The notes: generated from the letters alone by a model not told the origin. 14,145 nucleotides of DNA from CAYWGR01 sp964458015 (GCA_964458015.1 CAYWGR010000154.1:1-14145), one strand, 5' to 3'. Positions 1 through 6,347 are shown, numbered from the stretch's first letter. Program-made: numbers and translations.

Positions 1-63
1 CGTCTTCTTGGCCTAACCCGTCCCCGGCTTTATCGCCGCATGATACAATTGGGACTGGAGTAG
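1..63 (+). CDS. C-terminal end of a Fis-type HTH transcriptional regulator (partial)
   Basis: Only the last 20 codons are in the window, ending in TAG at 61-63. The peptide contains LGLTRPRLYRRM and ends QLGLE. This matches the recognition helix and tail of Fis-type helix-turn-helix domains, which usually close sigma-54-dependent activators of the NtrC class (compare the family pattern LGISRxTLYRKLKxYGL). The domain binds DNA upstream of regulated promoters. The AAA+ and receiver parts expected of an NtrC-type protein lie outside the window, so the full architecture is inferred. The degenerate receiver-like gene that follows on the same strand fits a signalling locus. A stand-alone Fis-like protein is the main alternative. 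Confidence 0.7.
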   Translation, partial: RLLGLTRPRLYRRMIQLGLE

Positions 64-90
64 CGGCCGGCATAAGTAGCGGCCGACATA
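59..90 (+). repeat. Two tandem 16-bp direct repeats over the stop codon of the first gene
   Basis: The unit AGTAGCGGCCGGCATA at 59-74 is followed directly by AGTAGCGGCCGACATA at 75-90, with one mismatch (G to A). The first copy contains the TAG stop of the upstream gene. The second copy supplies another TAG in the same phase as far as the repeat itself goes. The origin could be replication slippage; no function is evident. Confidence 0.7.
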
Positions 91-127
91 AAAGGTGTAG
101 ATCGTCAAATAGCAACTGTCCAAATAG

Positions 128-145
128 CCGGGGGCTAACTCCCGG
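128..145 (+). other. Small GC-rich hairpin between the regulator and the next gene
   Basis: CCGGG at 128-132 pairs with CCCGG at 141-145 around an 8-base loop. No T-run follows, so it is not a convincing intrinsic terminator. It could be a weak stop or a 5' UTR element of the gene starting at 235. A second weak stem (GAGC/GCTC, 166-178) follows it. Confidence 0.3.
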
Positions 146-234
146 AATGTGTACAAATCCTCGGAGAGCATTTAGCTCCCCGCAATTATTCACTCGAAAA
201 GCAGAGATGTAGAGCGAGGAGGGGAGCGTGAATC

Positions 235-735
235 GTGGAAAATGAAAACAATCCCAACCGTTTAGCGGCCGCCGACGCGGCCTCTCCAACCTCGCCCGCC
301 CGTCTGCTTGTTTGCGAGAGAACAGGCCGCTGGGCCGTCGCGCTGCGCCGCGAGTTGGCCGATGCGGGCACCCGGGTTTGGGAAACACGCTCGCTCGACG
401 ATTGTTGGCAAGAACTGACCCAAAGTCCCGCATCCTTTGTGGTTCTCGAACTGCACGGCAAAATTCCCGCATTGCTCCAACGCATTGCCCGATTGCCGTA
501 CCAGTTCCCCCAAGCACGATTGGCCGTGGCGGCCGACCGTTCGATGTCCGACTACCAATGGATTGTACGCGAGGCCGGAGCGGTCTATTTCCTCTCCTCA
601 CCTCGACGCACGGCAACGTTGGCCCAGATGGCCTGCCGTCACTTGGCGCAAGTGCCTCCACCGCCGCAAAATCTAACCGAACGCATTTGGGCCAGTTTGC
701 CCTGGGGCGACAAAACCAATTCCATTCCAACTTGA
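235..735 (+). CDS. Degenerate receiver-like (pseudo-receiver) protein
   Basis: A 166-residue soluble protein. The start is GTG at 235, with a GGGGAG ribosome site at 221-226; a GTG at 228 meets a stop after five codons. After a Pro/Ala-rich N-terminus (about 1-22), residues 23-140 follow the alternating strand/helix order of response-regulator receivers: LLVCER (strand 1), FVVLELHG (strand 3), ARLAVAAD (strand 4), GAVYFLSSP (strand 5). The phospho-acceptor Asp position holds Glu72. The acidic pair after strand 1 is missing apart from Glu28. The usual Lys before the conserved Pro is replaced by Ser (S122-P123). Phosphotransfer is therefore unlikely, and a constitutive protein-binding role is more plausible. 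It sits 171 bases behind a Fis-type regulator gene and 122 bases before mrp. The fold assignment is by pattern only, so a hypothetical protein of other fold is possible. Confidence 0.6.
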   Translation: MENENNPNRLAAADAASPTSPARLLVCERTGRWAVALRRELADAGTRVWETRSLDDCWQELTQSPASFVVLELHGKIPALLQRIARLPYQFPQARLAVAADRSMSDYQWIVREAGAVYFLSSPRRTATLAQMACRHLAQVPPPPQNLTERIWASLPWGDKTNSIPT

Positions 736-759
736 GTTACGATCGACCTTTTACACAGC

Positions 760-826
760 TAATGAACCGAGGCTCAGGCATCGACCGCCAAAACAGGGCC
801 AAACAAGTTGACTCGCCGGTTCATTA
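760..826 (+). repeat. Perfect 10-bp inverted repeat in the mrp leader
   Basis: TAATGAACCG at 760-769 is the exact reverse complement of CGGTTCATTA at 817-826. The spacer is 47 bases, and the repeat ends 31 bases before the mrp start codon. It could be an RNA stem in the mrp leader or an operator pair. The sequence shows only the symmetry. Confidence 0.45.
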
Positions 827-857
827 TCCAAGCAAGCATTGAAAACAAGGTATTACC

Positions 858-1940
858 ATGCAAAACAGCAATCAACCGTCGGAATCCGCCGTTCGCACCG
901 CCCTGGCTGAATTCCGAGATCCAGAAACCGGCCGAAGCATCGAGCAAGTCCAACAAGTCCACGCCCTGCAGCTCGACGGTCAACAGTTATCCGTCACCTT
1001 GGGCTTAACCACCTGGTCCGCCCCTTTATGGCAGGCAACCCAGGCCGAATTAGTCGAACATCTTCGCCGGCGGTTCCCCGAATTGAACATTACCGTGGAA
1101 CTGTCCGTCCACGAACGAAAGCCCGAAAAAATCGGTGAAATCGGCCTAGCCGCCAAAACGGTCGTCGCCGTCGGCTCGGGCAAGGGCGGCGTCGGCAAAA
1201 GCTCCATTGCGGCCTATCTCGCCTGTGGCCTAAGTCGGGCCGGCTCGAAAGTCGGCTTGCTCGACGCCGACCTCTACGGTCCCAGTATTCCCCATCTCTT
1301 CGGAAGCGACAGCCGACCTCACATGGTCAACGACCGTATCCAACCCGTTACCGTCAACAACTTGCGGGTCATGTCGATGGGCTTTCTCATTCCCGAAGGC
1401 GAAGCCGTCATCTGGCGCGGCCCTATGCTGCATACCGCTCTAACCCAGTTCCTTCGCGATACCGACTGGGGCGAACTGGATTATCTTGTGATCGACATGC
1501 CGCCCGGCACCGGCGATGTAGCCCTCTCGCTTTCCCAATTGCTGCCTCTTACCGGCGCCGTAATCGTTTGCACCCCGCAAGATGTAGCCCTTCTCGACGC
1601 CGTTAAGGCCGTCGCCATGTTCCGCAAGGTTCACGTCGAAGTCTTGGGCATGGTCGAAAACATGAGCTTCTTCATCTGCCCCCATTGCACCGCCCGGCAC
1701 GACATCTTCGGATCCGGTGGCGCCAAACGCCGCGCCGCGGAACTTCAAGTGCCATTCCTTGGCGAAGTGCCGATCCTTCCAGCCTTACGCGCTGAAGCCG
1801 ACGAAGGACATATCCACTTGGCGTTCGATGATCCAACGGCACGTCCTTATTTAGAGACGATTTGCCGCAATTTCGTCGGAAATCTCGCCGAGCAACATCG
1901 CAGCCATCCTGTAATGCCGAAACTGACCGTGCTCGGATAG
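858..1940 (+). CDS. mrp: Mrp/NBP35 (ApbC) family Fe-S cluster carrier P-loop ATPase
   Basis: A 360-residue cytoplasmic ATPase of the Mrp/Nbp35 group, which carries or helps assemble Fe-S clusters for delivery to apoproteins. Residues about 8-92 form the N-terminal MIP18/DUF59-like domain. The deviant Walker A motif SGKGGVGKSS is at 107-116, followed by LLDADLYGPSIPHL (134-147). The Walker B-like VIDMPPGTGD is at 211-220. The cluster-binding pair CPHC (Cys274, Cys277) follows the family signature VENMSFF. Length and motif order match full-length family members. The ATG at 858 has AAGG at 847-850. The protein lacks the N-terminal four-Cys cluster of eukaryotic Nbp35. A polyferredoxin with six Cys clusters or motifs lies about 1.6 kb away, a possible but unproven client. 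Confidence 0.95.
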   Translation: MQNSNQPSESAVRTALAEFRDPETGRSIEQVQQVHALQLDGQQLSVTLGLTTWSAPLWQATQAELVEHLRRRFPELNITVELSVHERKPEKIGEIGLAAKTVVAVGSGKGGVGKSSIAAYLACGLSRAGSKVGLLDADLYGPSIPHLFGSDSRPHMVNDRIQPVTVNNLRVMSMGFLIPEGEAVIWRGPMLHTALTQFLRDTDWGELDYLVIDMPPGTGDVALSLSQLLPLTGAVIVCTPQDVALLDAVKAVAMFRKVHVEVLGMVENMSFFICPHCTARHDIFGSGGAKRRAAELQVPFLGEVPILPALRAEADEGHIHLAFDDPTARPYLETICRNFVGNLAEQHRSHPVMPKLTVLG

Positions 1941-2021
1941 ATTAGGGAGAAGAGGACAGGGGAAAGCCATCGCAGCGAAGAGGTCTGAACTTGGGAGAAG
2001 AAATCTGAAAAGATCGGGACC

Positions 2022-2047
2022 GTGATCCCAAGCACGGCGAAGGATCT
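2022..2047 (-). repeat. Probable degenerate copy of a dispersed 'GATTCTTCG..GCTCAGAATGAC'-type repeat
   Basis: Read on + it is GTGATCCC, then AGCACGGCGAAGGATCT. The second half matches AGCGAGGCGAAGAATCT at 6252-6268 in 14 of 17 positions, in the same orientation. Short motifs of this kind recur between genes in many environmental bacterial genomes; that statement is from general familiarity, not a search. Confidence 0.35.
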
Positions 2048-2174
2048 CGATCCGTCCTCCATATTCTTGCAAGATGTAGGAAACGCACCGCCAACAACGG
2101 CCTCGATCGCGTTTTACCCGCCCCTATATTTTCTTGTACGTATTGCGATACAAACCATTGCTATAAAAACACTT

Positions 2175-2206
2175 AGGGCCGCGGGAACTTGTGTTCCAAC
2201 GGCCCT
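2175..2206 (-). terminator. Strong hairpin, likely intrinsic terminator of the mini-histone gene
   Basis: AGGGCCG (2175-2181) pairs with CGGCCCT (2200-2206). After a 2x2 mismatch, GGAAC (2184-2188) pairs with GTTCC (2193-2197) around a TTGT loop. On the minus strand the hairpin is followed by AAGTGTTTTTATAG, a T-rich tail suited to ending transcription of the gene at 2268-2399. On the plus strand only TTT follows, so two-way action (also serving mrp) is weaker. Confidence 0.65.
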
Positions 2207-2228
2207 TTCTCGTCGAATTCGAATGCGA

Positions 2229-2238
2229 NNNNNNNNNN
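2229..2238. other. Run of ten Ns (assembly gap)
   Basis: Ten undetermined bases between the hairpin and the 3' end of the mini-histone gene. The true gap length is unknown. Sequence between 2207 and 2267 should be treated with caution. Confidence 0.95.
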
Positions 2239-2267
2239 CGCAAATCAGACCAGGCGCGCGTTAAGTG

Positions 2268-2399
2268 TTACTTACCGCAGCAGCACTTGGTGGTCTTCTT
2301 AGCGGCCTTCTTCGCGACTTTCTTTGCAACTTTCTTAGCTGCCTTCTTCGCGACCTTCTTGGCTGCGGGAGCCTTCTTGGCTGCTTTCTTTTTGGCCAC
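2268..2399 (-). CDS. Lys/Ala-rich histone-like mini-protein with Cys-Cys-Cys tail
   Basis: A 43-residue protein read on the minus strand from GTG (2399-2397) to TAA (2268-2270). A clear GGAGG ribosome site lies 7 bases upstream. It begins MAKKKAAKKAPAAKK and continues as AKK/VAKK/AAKK units up to residue 35, then ends TTKCCCGK. Eighteen of 43 residues are Lys and none is acidic. This resembles the Lys/Ala-rich tails of bacterial histone-H1-like nucleoid proteins, so DNA or RNA binding and compaction is the likely role (inference). The unusual part is the terminal Cys39-Cys40-Cys41, which could bind metal or form disulfides. The ribosome site, the terminator-like hairpin behind it and a candidate promoter ahead of it support a real gene. 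Hydrophobic frames on the opposite strand are its mirror image. The repeat could also be a remnant of a longer HU-fused tail, but no HU domain lies upstream. Confidence 0.8.
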   Translation of the reverse strand: MAKKKAAKKAPAAKKVAKKAAKKVAKKVAKKAAKKTTKCCCGK

Positions 2400-2484
2400 A
2401 GTAAATCCTCCGTCAAGATTTTTTGCGGGCCTCGGCCGACTCATCCGACCATCGAACGTCCGGCATCATGCCCACCTACGCTAT

Positions 2485-2512
2485 GTTGTAGCGATCTTGA
2501 AAATCATTGCAA
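2485..2512 (-). promoter_or_regulatory. Candidate promoter of the mini-histone gene
   Basis: On the minus strand TTGCAA (2512-2507) is separated by 16 bases from TACAAC (2490-2485), a passable sigma-70 pair. An AT-rich block (about 2521-2580) lies upstream, like an UP element. The -10 hexamer is about 86 bases before the start codon. The call rests on hexamer match only. Confidence 0.3.
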
Positions 2513-2690
2513 GGGCTTATCGAAAAATTCAATGAGAAATCATTAAATATTTTTTCGCAACGATGCAATTAATAAGAAAATTTTACATTCTTGTTCTGAT
2601 CGTGACAAAAAACACCGTGCAAGAGCGCGCTCTACAACTACTTTTTCTTTCTTCGTCTCTTACAAACAAAACCTTTTTCGGCTCGTTGCG

Positions 2691-2715
2691 GATCTTATGT
2701 CTCGCTCAAAACAAC
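2691..2715 (+). repeat. Possible third, weaker copy of the dispersed repeat
   Basis: GATCTTATGT followed by CTCGCTCAAAACAAC resembles the reverse complement of the copy at 6241-6268, sharing CTCGCTCA exactly. It lies in the opposite orientation to the other two copies. The match is short and may be chance. Confidence 0.25.
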
Positions 2716-2734
2716 CATGTAATTTTCGGAGCAG

Positions 2735-3493
2735 CTACCACGGCCCTCGACCTCGATAAGCCTCCAACGTCGAGTAGCTGGCGAAGGCAAGATACCCGAA
2801 AAACATCGCCATAAACGGACTACCCCATTGAACGTATCCAAAAATCGCCATCGCCACCGCCGCAAATATCGACAGCCATAGCGACTGCTGGATGCCCATT
2901 TGCGGATTGGCCTTCAACAAAATTTCCCGAGCCACTTGCCCGCCGTCCAATGGATAGATAGGTAAAAGATTCAACAATCCCCAGAAGACACCGATGAAAA
3001 ACACATCGTTCAGTAAATAGCCGACTCTCGCTACAGGAAACTGAATGAGTTGAGGCACAATCGGTATCTGCCCGATGCTCAGCAGCACGATATCCCGGCC
3101 AAAACCGGCTAAAGTCAAACCAAGACACAAAACCCCGACCAACAAAAAACCGGCCCCCGGCCCCGCCAAGCAGATCAAAATCTGCCCCAATGGCCCCGAT
3201 CCACGCCGTTGATACGAGCCGTAACCGGGCGTATACGATGCCTGACCGCCCAAACCATACAGGGTGATCCACGGCTGAAACCCATACGCCTGCATCGTCA
3301 TCGCGTGCCCTAACTCGTGGACCACAATCACCAAGAAAACGGCTATCACCCAAGTCACGACCGAACCAAGGTCGCTATTGTTGTAACCCAAGATCAGGGT
3401 AACAAGCCAAAAAAGCGGATGAACGCGGACCGGAATGCCAAAAAGCGAAAAATTCAGGTCGTAGGGGGTACGCGGGGGTTCGCCAAGTAACAT
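2735..3493 (-). CDS. Site-2-type membrane zinc protease (peptidase M50 family)
   Basis: A 252-residue polytopic membrane protein. The zinc motif HELGH is at residues 59-63, within a hydrophobic segment. The second motif, NLLPIYPLDGG (175-185), gives the third zinc ligand Asp183. Both are hallmarks of M50 intramembrane proteases such as SpoIVFB and RseP-type enzymes, which cut membrane-bound substrates. No PDZ or CBS domain is present, so this is a minimal version. I chose ATG at 3493 because GGAG at 3505-3508 precedes it and it lies 5 bases after the stop of the polyferredoxin gene. A longer frame starting at 3580 would overlap that gene by over 80 bases. Close spacing implies co-transcription with the FAD oxidoreductase and polyferredoxin. 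The substrate is unknown. Confidence 0.9.
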   Translation of the reverse strand: MLLGEPPRTPYDLNFSLFGIPVRVHPLFWLVTLILGYNNSDLGSVVTWVIAVFLVIVVHELGHAMTMQAYGFQPWITLYGLGGQASYTPGYGSYQRRGSGPLGQILICLAGPGAGFLLVGVLCLGLTLAGFGRDIVLLSIGQIPIVPQLIQFPVARVGYLLNDVFFIGVFWGLLNLLPIYPLDGGQVAREILLKANPQMGIQQSLWLSIFAAVAMAIFGYVQWGSPFMAMFFGYLAFASYSTLEAYRGRGPW

Positions 3494-3498
3494 AGAGA

Positions 3499-4728
3499 CT
3501 ACTCCGAACAGGGAAAAATTTGAATTGCTTTGACAGGTTTGGTTGGACAGGCGACTACACAGGCGCCGCAACCCGAACATTTTAGCATATCAATCACAGG
3601 CGTGAGTGTGTAAGTGGATTCCGAAAACAACAGCGAAACGGCCTCGTAAGGGCAACTGCTGCGACAAATGGCACATTCTCGATCATCGCCCAAGAGACAT
3701 AAATCCATGTCGATGCGAGGCGTGCCAATCCGTATTTGCTGCTTTGGCTCGTGCGACCGGTCGGCCAAGGCGCCGCTCGGACAAACCTCCATGCAGCGTA
3801 CGCAGCTTTCGCGGCAATAATCCTCTCGAAATTGAAGAGTGGGAGCCAGCAAACCGGCAAATCCGTGTTTTGCCGAATCCTGCTCGATAATTTGACTTGG
3901 ACAAACGCGAACGCAATTGCCGCAGCGGATGCATAGCCCTAGGAACGTCGTATCGTCTCTTGCTCCCGGCGGACGAAGAACAGGCGGCATCGCGCCATGC
4001 ACGGCACGTGCGGTTGCCGCCCACATTACGCCGGCCGCCCCGCCGAAAACGAGTCGCAGCAGCAACCGGCGACGTTCCGCCAACGATGCAACGGCCGGCG
4101 GCGTGCGTAGGGGCAAAATGGCACGTGCGGCGTGGAACAAAAAGACCTGTAAAGCGCCCAGGGGGCAAAATTTGCCGCACCATGCCCCCGGCAGGATCAC
4201 GCTGAAAACCAATAGGGCCGGCAATGCGGCGGCCGAGAGCCACACGGAAGCAACATCGCTCCCCACGTTAAAAACGCTGCCAAAAATGGCCAGCGGATCG
4301 AGCCAAAGCAGCGCGGGATAGCCGAACACCGCTCCGCCAAGTGAAATCCATGTGATCCACGGACCCAATAGCGGCAATTTCGGACATCGGCGGCCGAGAC
4401 GCAGCCCAAGTTGGCCGGCTTCGTTGAGGCAACGGCCTGTCGGACATATCCAATGGCAAAACCAGCGGCGGTGGCAGGTTGCCGCCAAGGCCACAAATAA
4501 TCCGAGTAGCATCGTTGCTTGAAAGGTTCGAGTGGCAAGAACGGAAGCCGTTGCCACCAGCGGGCTCAGCGAAAGAACCGCTAGCGGCGACCAACTGCGA
4601 GTGGTAGTGGGCAGCAAGGCCAACACGGCAACCACGACGCATAGCGCGCCCGTTGTGCGTCGGAGGCGTTTACGCCGTTTCCGGCCTTCGGCGTCCTGGC
4701 TGTTCGTGGAATCGGAAGCTTCCTTCAC
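3499..4728 (-). CDS. Membrane polyferredoxin, NapH-like and NapG-like parts in one chain
   Basis: A 409-residue Fe-S membrane protein. After a Lys/Arg-rich N-terminus (about 15-25), hydrophobic segments lie near 27-45, 48-65, 69-85, 121-143 and 159-180. Two motifs typical of NapH/NosR-type proteins follow membrane segments: CHWICPTGRC (91-100) and CGKFCP (184-189). Near 219-243 an Arg-rich stretch and one more hydrophobic segment resemble the signal/anchor of NapG. The C-terminal part has four [4Fe-4S] ligand sets: Cys266/269/272/276, 305/309/312/316, 344/352/355/359 and 384/387/390/394. The third is irregular, with seven residues between its first two Cys. Electron transfer between membrane quinol and a redox partner is the expected role. 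Start GTG at 4728 overlaps the previous stop as GTGA, with AGAGG upstream. A frame from 4854 would bury 130 bases in the neighbour. The likely partner is the FAD enzyme encoded just before it. Confidence 0.85.
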   Translation of the reverse strand: MKEASDSTNSQDAEGRKRRKRLRRTTGALCVVVAVLALLPTTTRSWSPLAVLSLSPLVATASVLATRTFQATMLLGLFVALAATCHRRWFCHWICPTGRCLNEAGQLGLRLGRRCPKLPLLGPWITWISLGGAVFGYPALLWLDPLAIFGSVFNVGSDVASVWLSAAALPALLVFSVILPGAWCGKFCPLGALQVFLFHAARAILPLRTPPAVASLAERRRLLLRLVFGGAAGVMWAATARAVHGAMPPVLRPPGARDDTTFLGLCIRCGNCVRVCPSQIIEQDSAKHGFAGLLAPTLQFREDYCRESCVRCMEVCPSGALADRSHEPKQQIRIGTPRIDMDLCLLGDDRECAICRSSCPYEAVSLLFSESTYTLTPVIDMLKCSGCGACVVACPTKPVKAIQIFPCSE

Positions 4729-6113
4729 CCCAAATACGCCTCTTGCAGTTTGAGGACTTTTTGCACCTTGGCCACGTCCACATTGCGAGGGCAACATCGG
4801 TCTTGGACGGCAATGGCTGCGGCAACGCCGGCGGCATGACCGGTGACAAAGCAATTGGGTATCAGCCGCACAAGATCGGCCATCCGCATCTCCGCGTTAA
4901 CGCAGCGTCCGGCGGCCAGCAGATTATCGAGTTTCTTGGGCACCAATGCGCCGTAAGGAATCTGCCAGGGGTCTCCGCCCCCGCCCACTCCGATAACGTC
5001 GGAAATCGGCGCCGCATTGATGGCGGTGACGTTTATCCGCTTGACGCCGTTCAGCACCCGTGTAATGCGAACGCCGATCTGCGGGGCAGTTTCCACTAGA
5101 AAAACTTTTTCGTAGCCCGGCGTACGGCGGGTCTTTTGAAGATTCTTCCAAATAAACTTTCGGTGATTCATCTCCAACCGGGTAAGCGTGGCAACATTAA
5201 GACCGTCAGCCTCGGGACCGGCAAGGTTTACCCAATTGACGCCGGGGACGGGCGTACCGCCTCCTAGGTGTTTCGGTGCGGGAGCTTGCGCGGCCTTGGC
5301 CCGATCTACTTCGTCCAGTTTCCCAATACGGGAGACGAGGCCGATATTGTGGAGACGGCGCTCGTATTCTGCGCCGGCGGCCGCAAACAGATCGCCGTCG
5401 CCGGTGGCATCGACAACAACCTTGGCCAGAATGGCTTGGCGTCCCGATTTGCTCTCGAAAACAGCGCCGGCGATAGAATTGTCGCTATTCATGATGGCAT
5501 CGACGCCCCAACAGTGCAGGAAAACCTGAACGCCGGCTTCTTCGATCATCTCGATCATCAAATACTTGGCCGCCTCAGCGTCCACGGTCGGATCAACGCC
5601 CGGCCGTCGATTGATAACGGCACCGTCCATCTTGTCGAGACGACGCAACATCTCCTCACCGATTCCTTGACAAACCTGCTTGCCGTCCTTAACCAAATGG
5701 CCTGTAATCAGGAGTACGAGTCCGCCGGTCCACAGGCCGCCGAAATGGCCGTAGCGCTCGACGAGCGTCACATCGGCGCCGGCCCGCTTGGCGGCAATGG
5801 CGGCCGTTACGCCCGCAGGTCCGCCGCCCACGACCAACACATCAGTCCTGTGTAAGACGGGAAGTTCGCGTTGCGGTTGAATTACTTTGTTGTTGACAAC
5901 GGCAGGGCACGTCCGGTTGTCGTGGATTTCCTTGTCCGCGACGATTCGGCTTTGAAAGCCATTCGATTCCCCAAGGTTTTGTGCCTGAACTTTCGCGGCA
6001 GCAAATACATCAAGGCTGGCAGCGGCTCCCGTGACGCCTAAAAGTCGCATCCAGTTACGTCGACTGATGGAATCGCAATTTATCTCATCTCTGACAACTT
6101 GTTTTTTTTCCAT
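4725..6113 (-). CDS. Tat-exported FAD-dependent oxidoreductase
   Basis: 462 residues from ATG at 6113. The N-terminus carries a twin-Arg signal: SRRNWM (17-22), then a hydrophobic stretch LLGVTGAAASLDVFAAA and a likely cleavage site after VQA (about 44). Folded, FAD-loaded export is thus likely. The mature part opens with the Rossmann FAD motif VLVVGGGPAG (92-101) and Glu119 at the end of the second strand, then YGHFGGLWTGGL, typical of the FAD oxidoreductase family Pfam calls FAD_oxidored (PF12831). A C-terminal LLAAGRCVNAEMRM and GHAAGVAAAIAV stretch completes the FAD fold. The substrate is not readable. No start has a good ribosome site. Longer starts (6173, 6245, 6290) were rejected because the Tat signal would be far inside the chain and the first codons come from a dispersed repeat. 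The gene overlaps the polyferredoxin gene by 4 bases, suggesting coupled translation and an electron-transfer pair. Confidence 0.85.
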   Translation of the reverse strand: MEKKQVVRDEINCDSISRRNWMRLLGVTGAAASLDVFAAAKVQAQNLGESNGFQSRIVADKEIHDNRTCPAVVNNKVIQPQRELPVLHRTDVLVVGGGPAGVTAAIAAKRAGADVTLVERYGHFGGLWTGGLVLLITGHLVKDGKQVCQGIGEEMLRRLDKMDGAVINRRPGVDPTVDAEAAKYLMIEMIEEAGVQVFLHCWGVDAIMNSDNSIAGAVFESKSGRQAILAKVVVDATGDGDLFAAAGAEYERRLHNIGLVSRIGKLDEVDRAKAAQAPAPKHLGGGTPVPGVNWVNLAGPEADGLNVATLTRLEMNHRKFIWKNLQKTRRTPGYEKVFLVETAPQIGVRITRVLNGVKRINVTAINAAPISDVIGVGGGGDPWQIPYGALVPKKLDNLLAAGRCVNAEMRMADLVRLIPNCFVTGHAAGVAAAIAVQDRCCPRNVDVAKVQKVLKLQEAYLG

Positions 6114-6240
6114 GGATCGTTGCCGGCAGGTGAAGGTGGGGAATTTGGGACGGGTGGAACGGTTTTCGCTCATTGTAAATGACGGTGCCGCTTCCGACAA
6201 GACTTTGGGCTTTGTTGAAAAAGGCCCCAAGCTACCAATA

Positions 6241-6268
6241 GTCATTCTCTGAGCGAGGCGAAGAATCT
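6241..6268 (-). repeat. Dispersed intergenic repeat motif
   Basis: On the minus strand this reads AGATTCTTCGCC then TCGCTCAGAGAATGAC. It matches a short motif I know to recur between genes in many environmental bacterial genomes, and resembles 2022-2047 in this window. Its translation gives false N-terminal extensions such as LQILRLAQRM, which is one reason to start the FAD oxidoreductase at 6113. Function unknown. Confidence 0.45.
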
Positions 6269-6347
6269 GTAACGAGAAGAGTATTTTCACAGCGCTTGGA
6301 GGCTGTACTCAGAACAACAAGCACTATCCTTGGATTGTTGATACCCT

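Larger units (their letters stand above)
1941..2267. other. Non-coding stretch with assembly gap, repeat fragment and hairpin
   Basis: No credible gene is seen between mrp and the mini-histone. The stretch holds a purine-rich segment just after mrp, a probable dispersed-repeat fragment (2022-2047), a 10-bp palindrome TCTTGCAAGA (2065-2074), an AT-rich segment around 2125-2170, a strong hairpin (2175-2206) and ten Ns (2229-2238). Open frames crossing it have no family features and one crosses the Ns. Confidence 0.6.
2400..2734. other. AT-rich intergenic region between the mini-histone and M50 protease genes
   Basis: About 335 bases with no convincing gene. It is visibly richer in A+T than the genes around it, mainly at 2500-2700. 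It holds the candidate mini-histone promoter, the perfect 12-bp palindrome AGAGCGCGCTCT (2622-2633) and a possible third copy of the dispersed repeat (2691-2715). A plus-strand open frame from 2563 runs into the protease gene on the opposite strand and has no family features. Confidence 0.55.

Noticed and set aside
2134..2167. TTGTAC and TATAAA as a plus-strand promoter
   Set aside because: The spacing is 22 bases and no plus-strand gene follows; the sequence runs into the hairpin.
2022..2264. 80-residue plus-strand frame downstream of mrp
   Set aside because: It begins in the repeat fragment and crosses the run of Ns; it has no domain features.
2191..2546. Plus-strand hydrophobic frames rich in Leu/Phe/Ala
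   Set aside because: They are the complement of the AKK-repeat gene on the minus strand, and one runs through the N gap.
2563..2814. 83-residue plus-strand frame in the AT-rich intergenic region
   Set aside because: It overlaps the end of the M50 protease gene, has no clear ribosome site and no recognisable domain.
3494..3580. N-terminal extension of the M50 protease to 3580
   Set aside because: It would lie inside the polyferredoxin coding sequence. A good ribosome site precedes the ATG at 3493.
4653..5855. Plus-strand frames opposite the FAD oxidoreductase
   Set aside because: Shadow frames of a conserved gene with no own start signals.
6114..6290. N-terminal extension of the FAD oxidoreductase to 6290
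   Set aside because: It would push the Tat signal deep into the chain, and its first residues are translated from a dispersed repeat.
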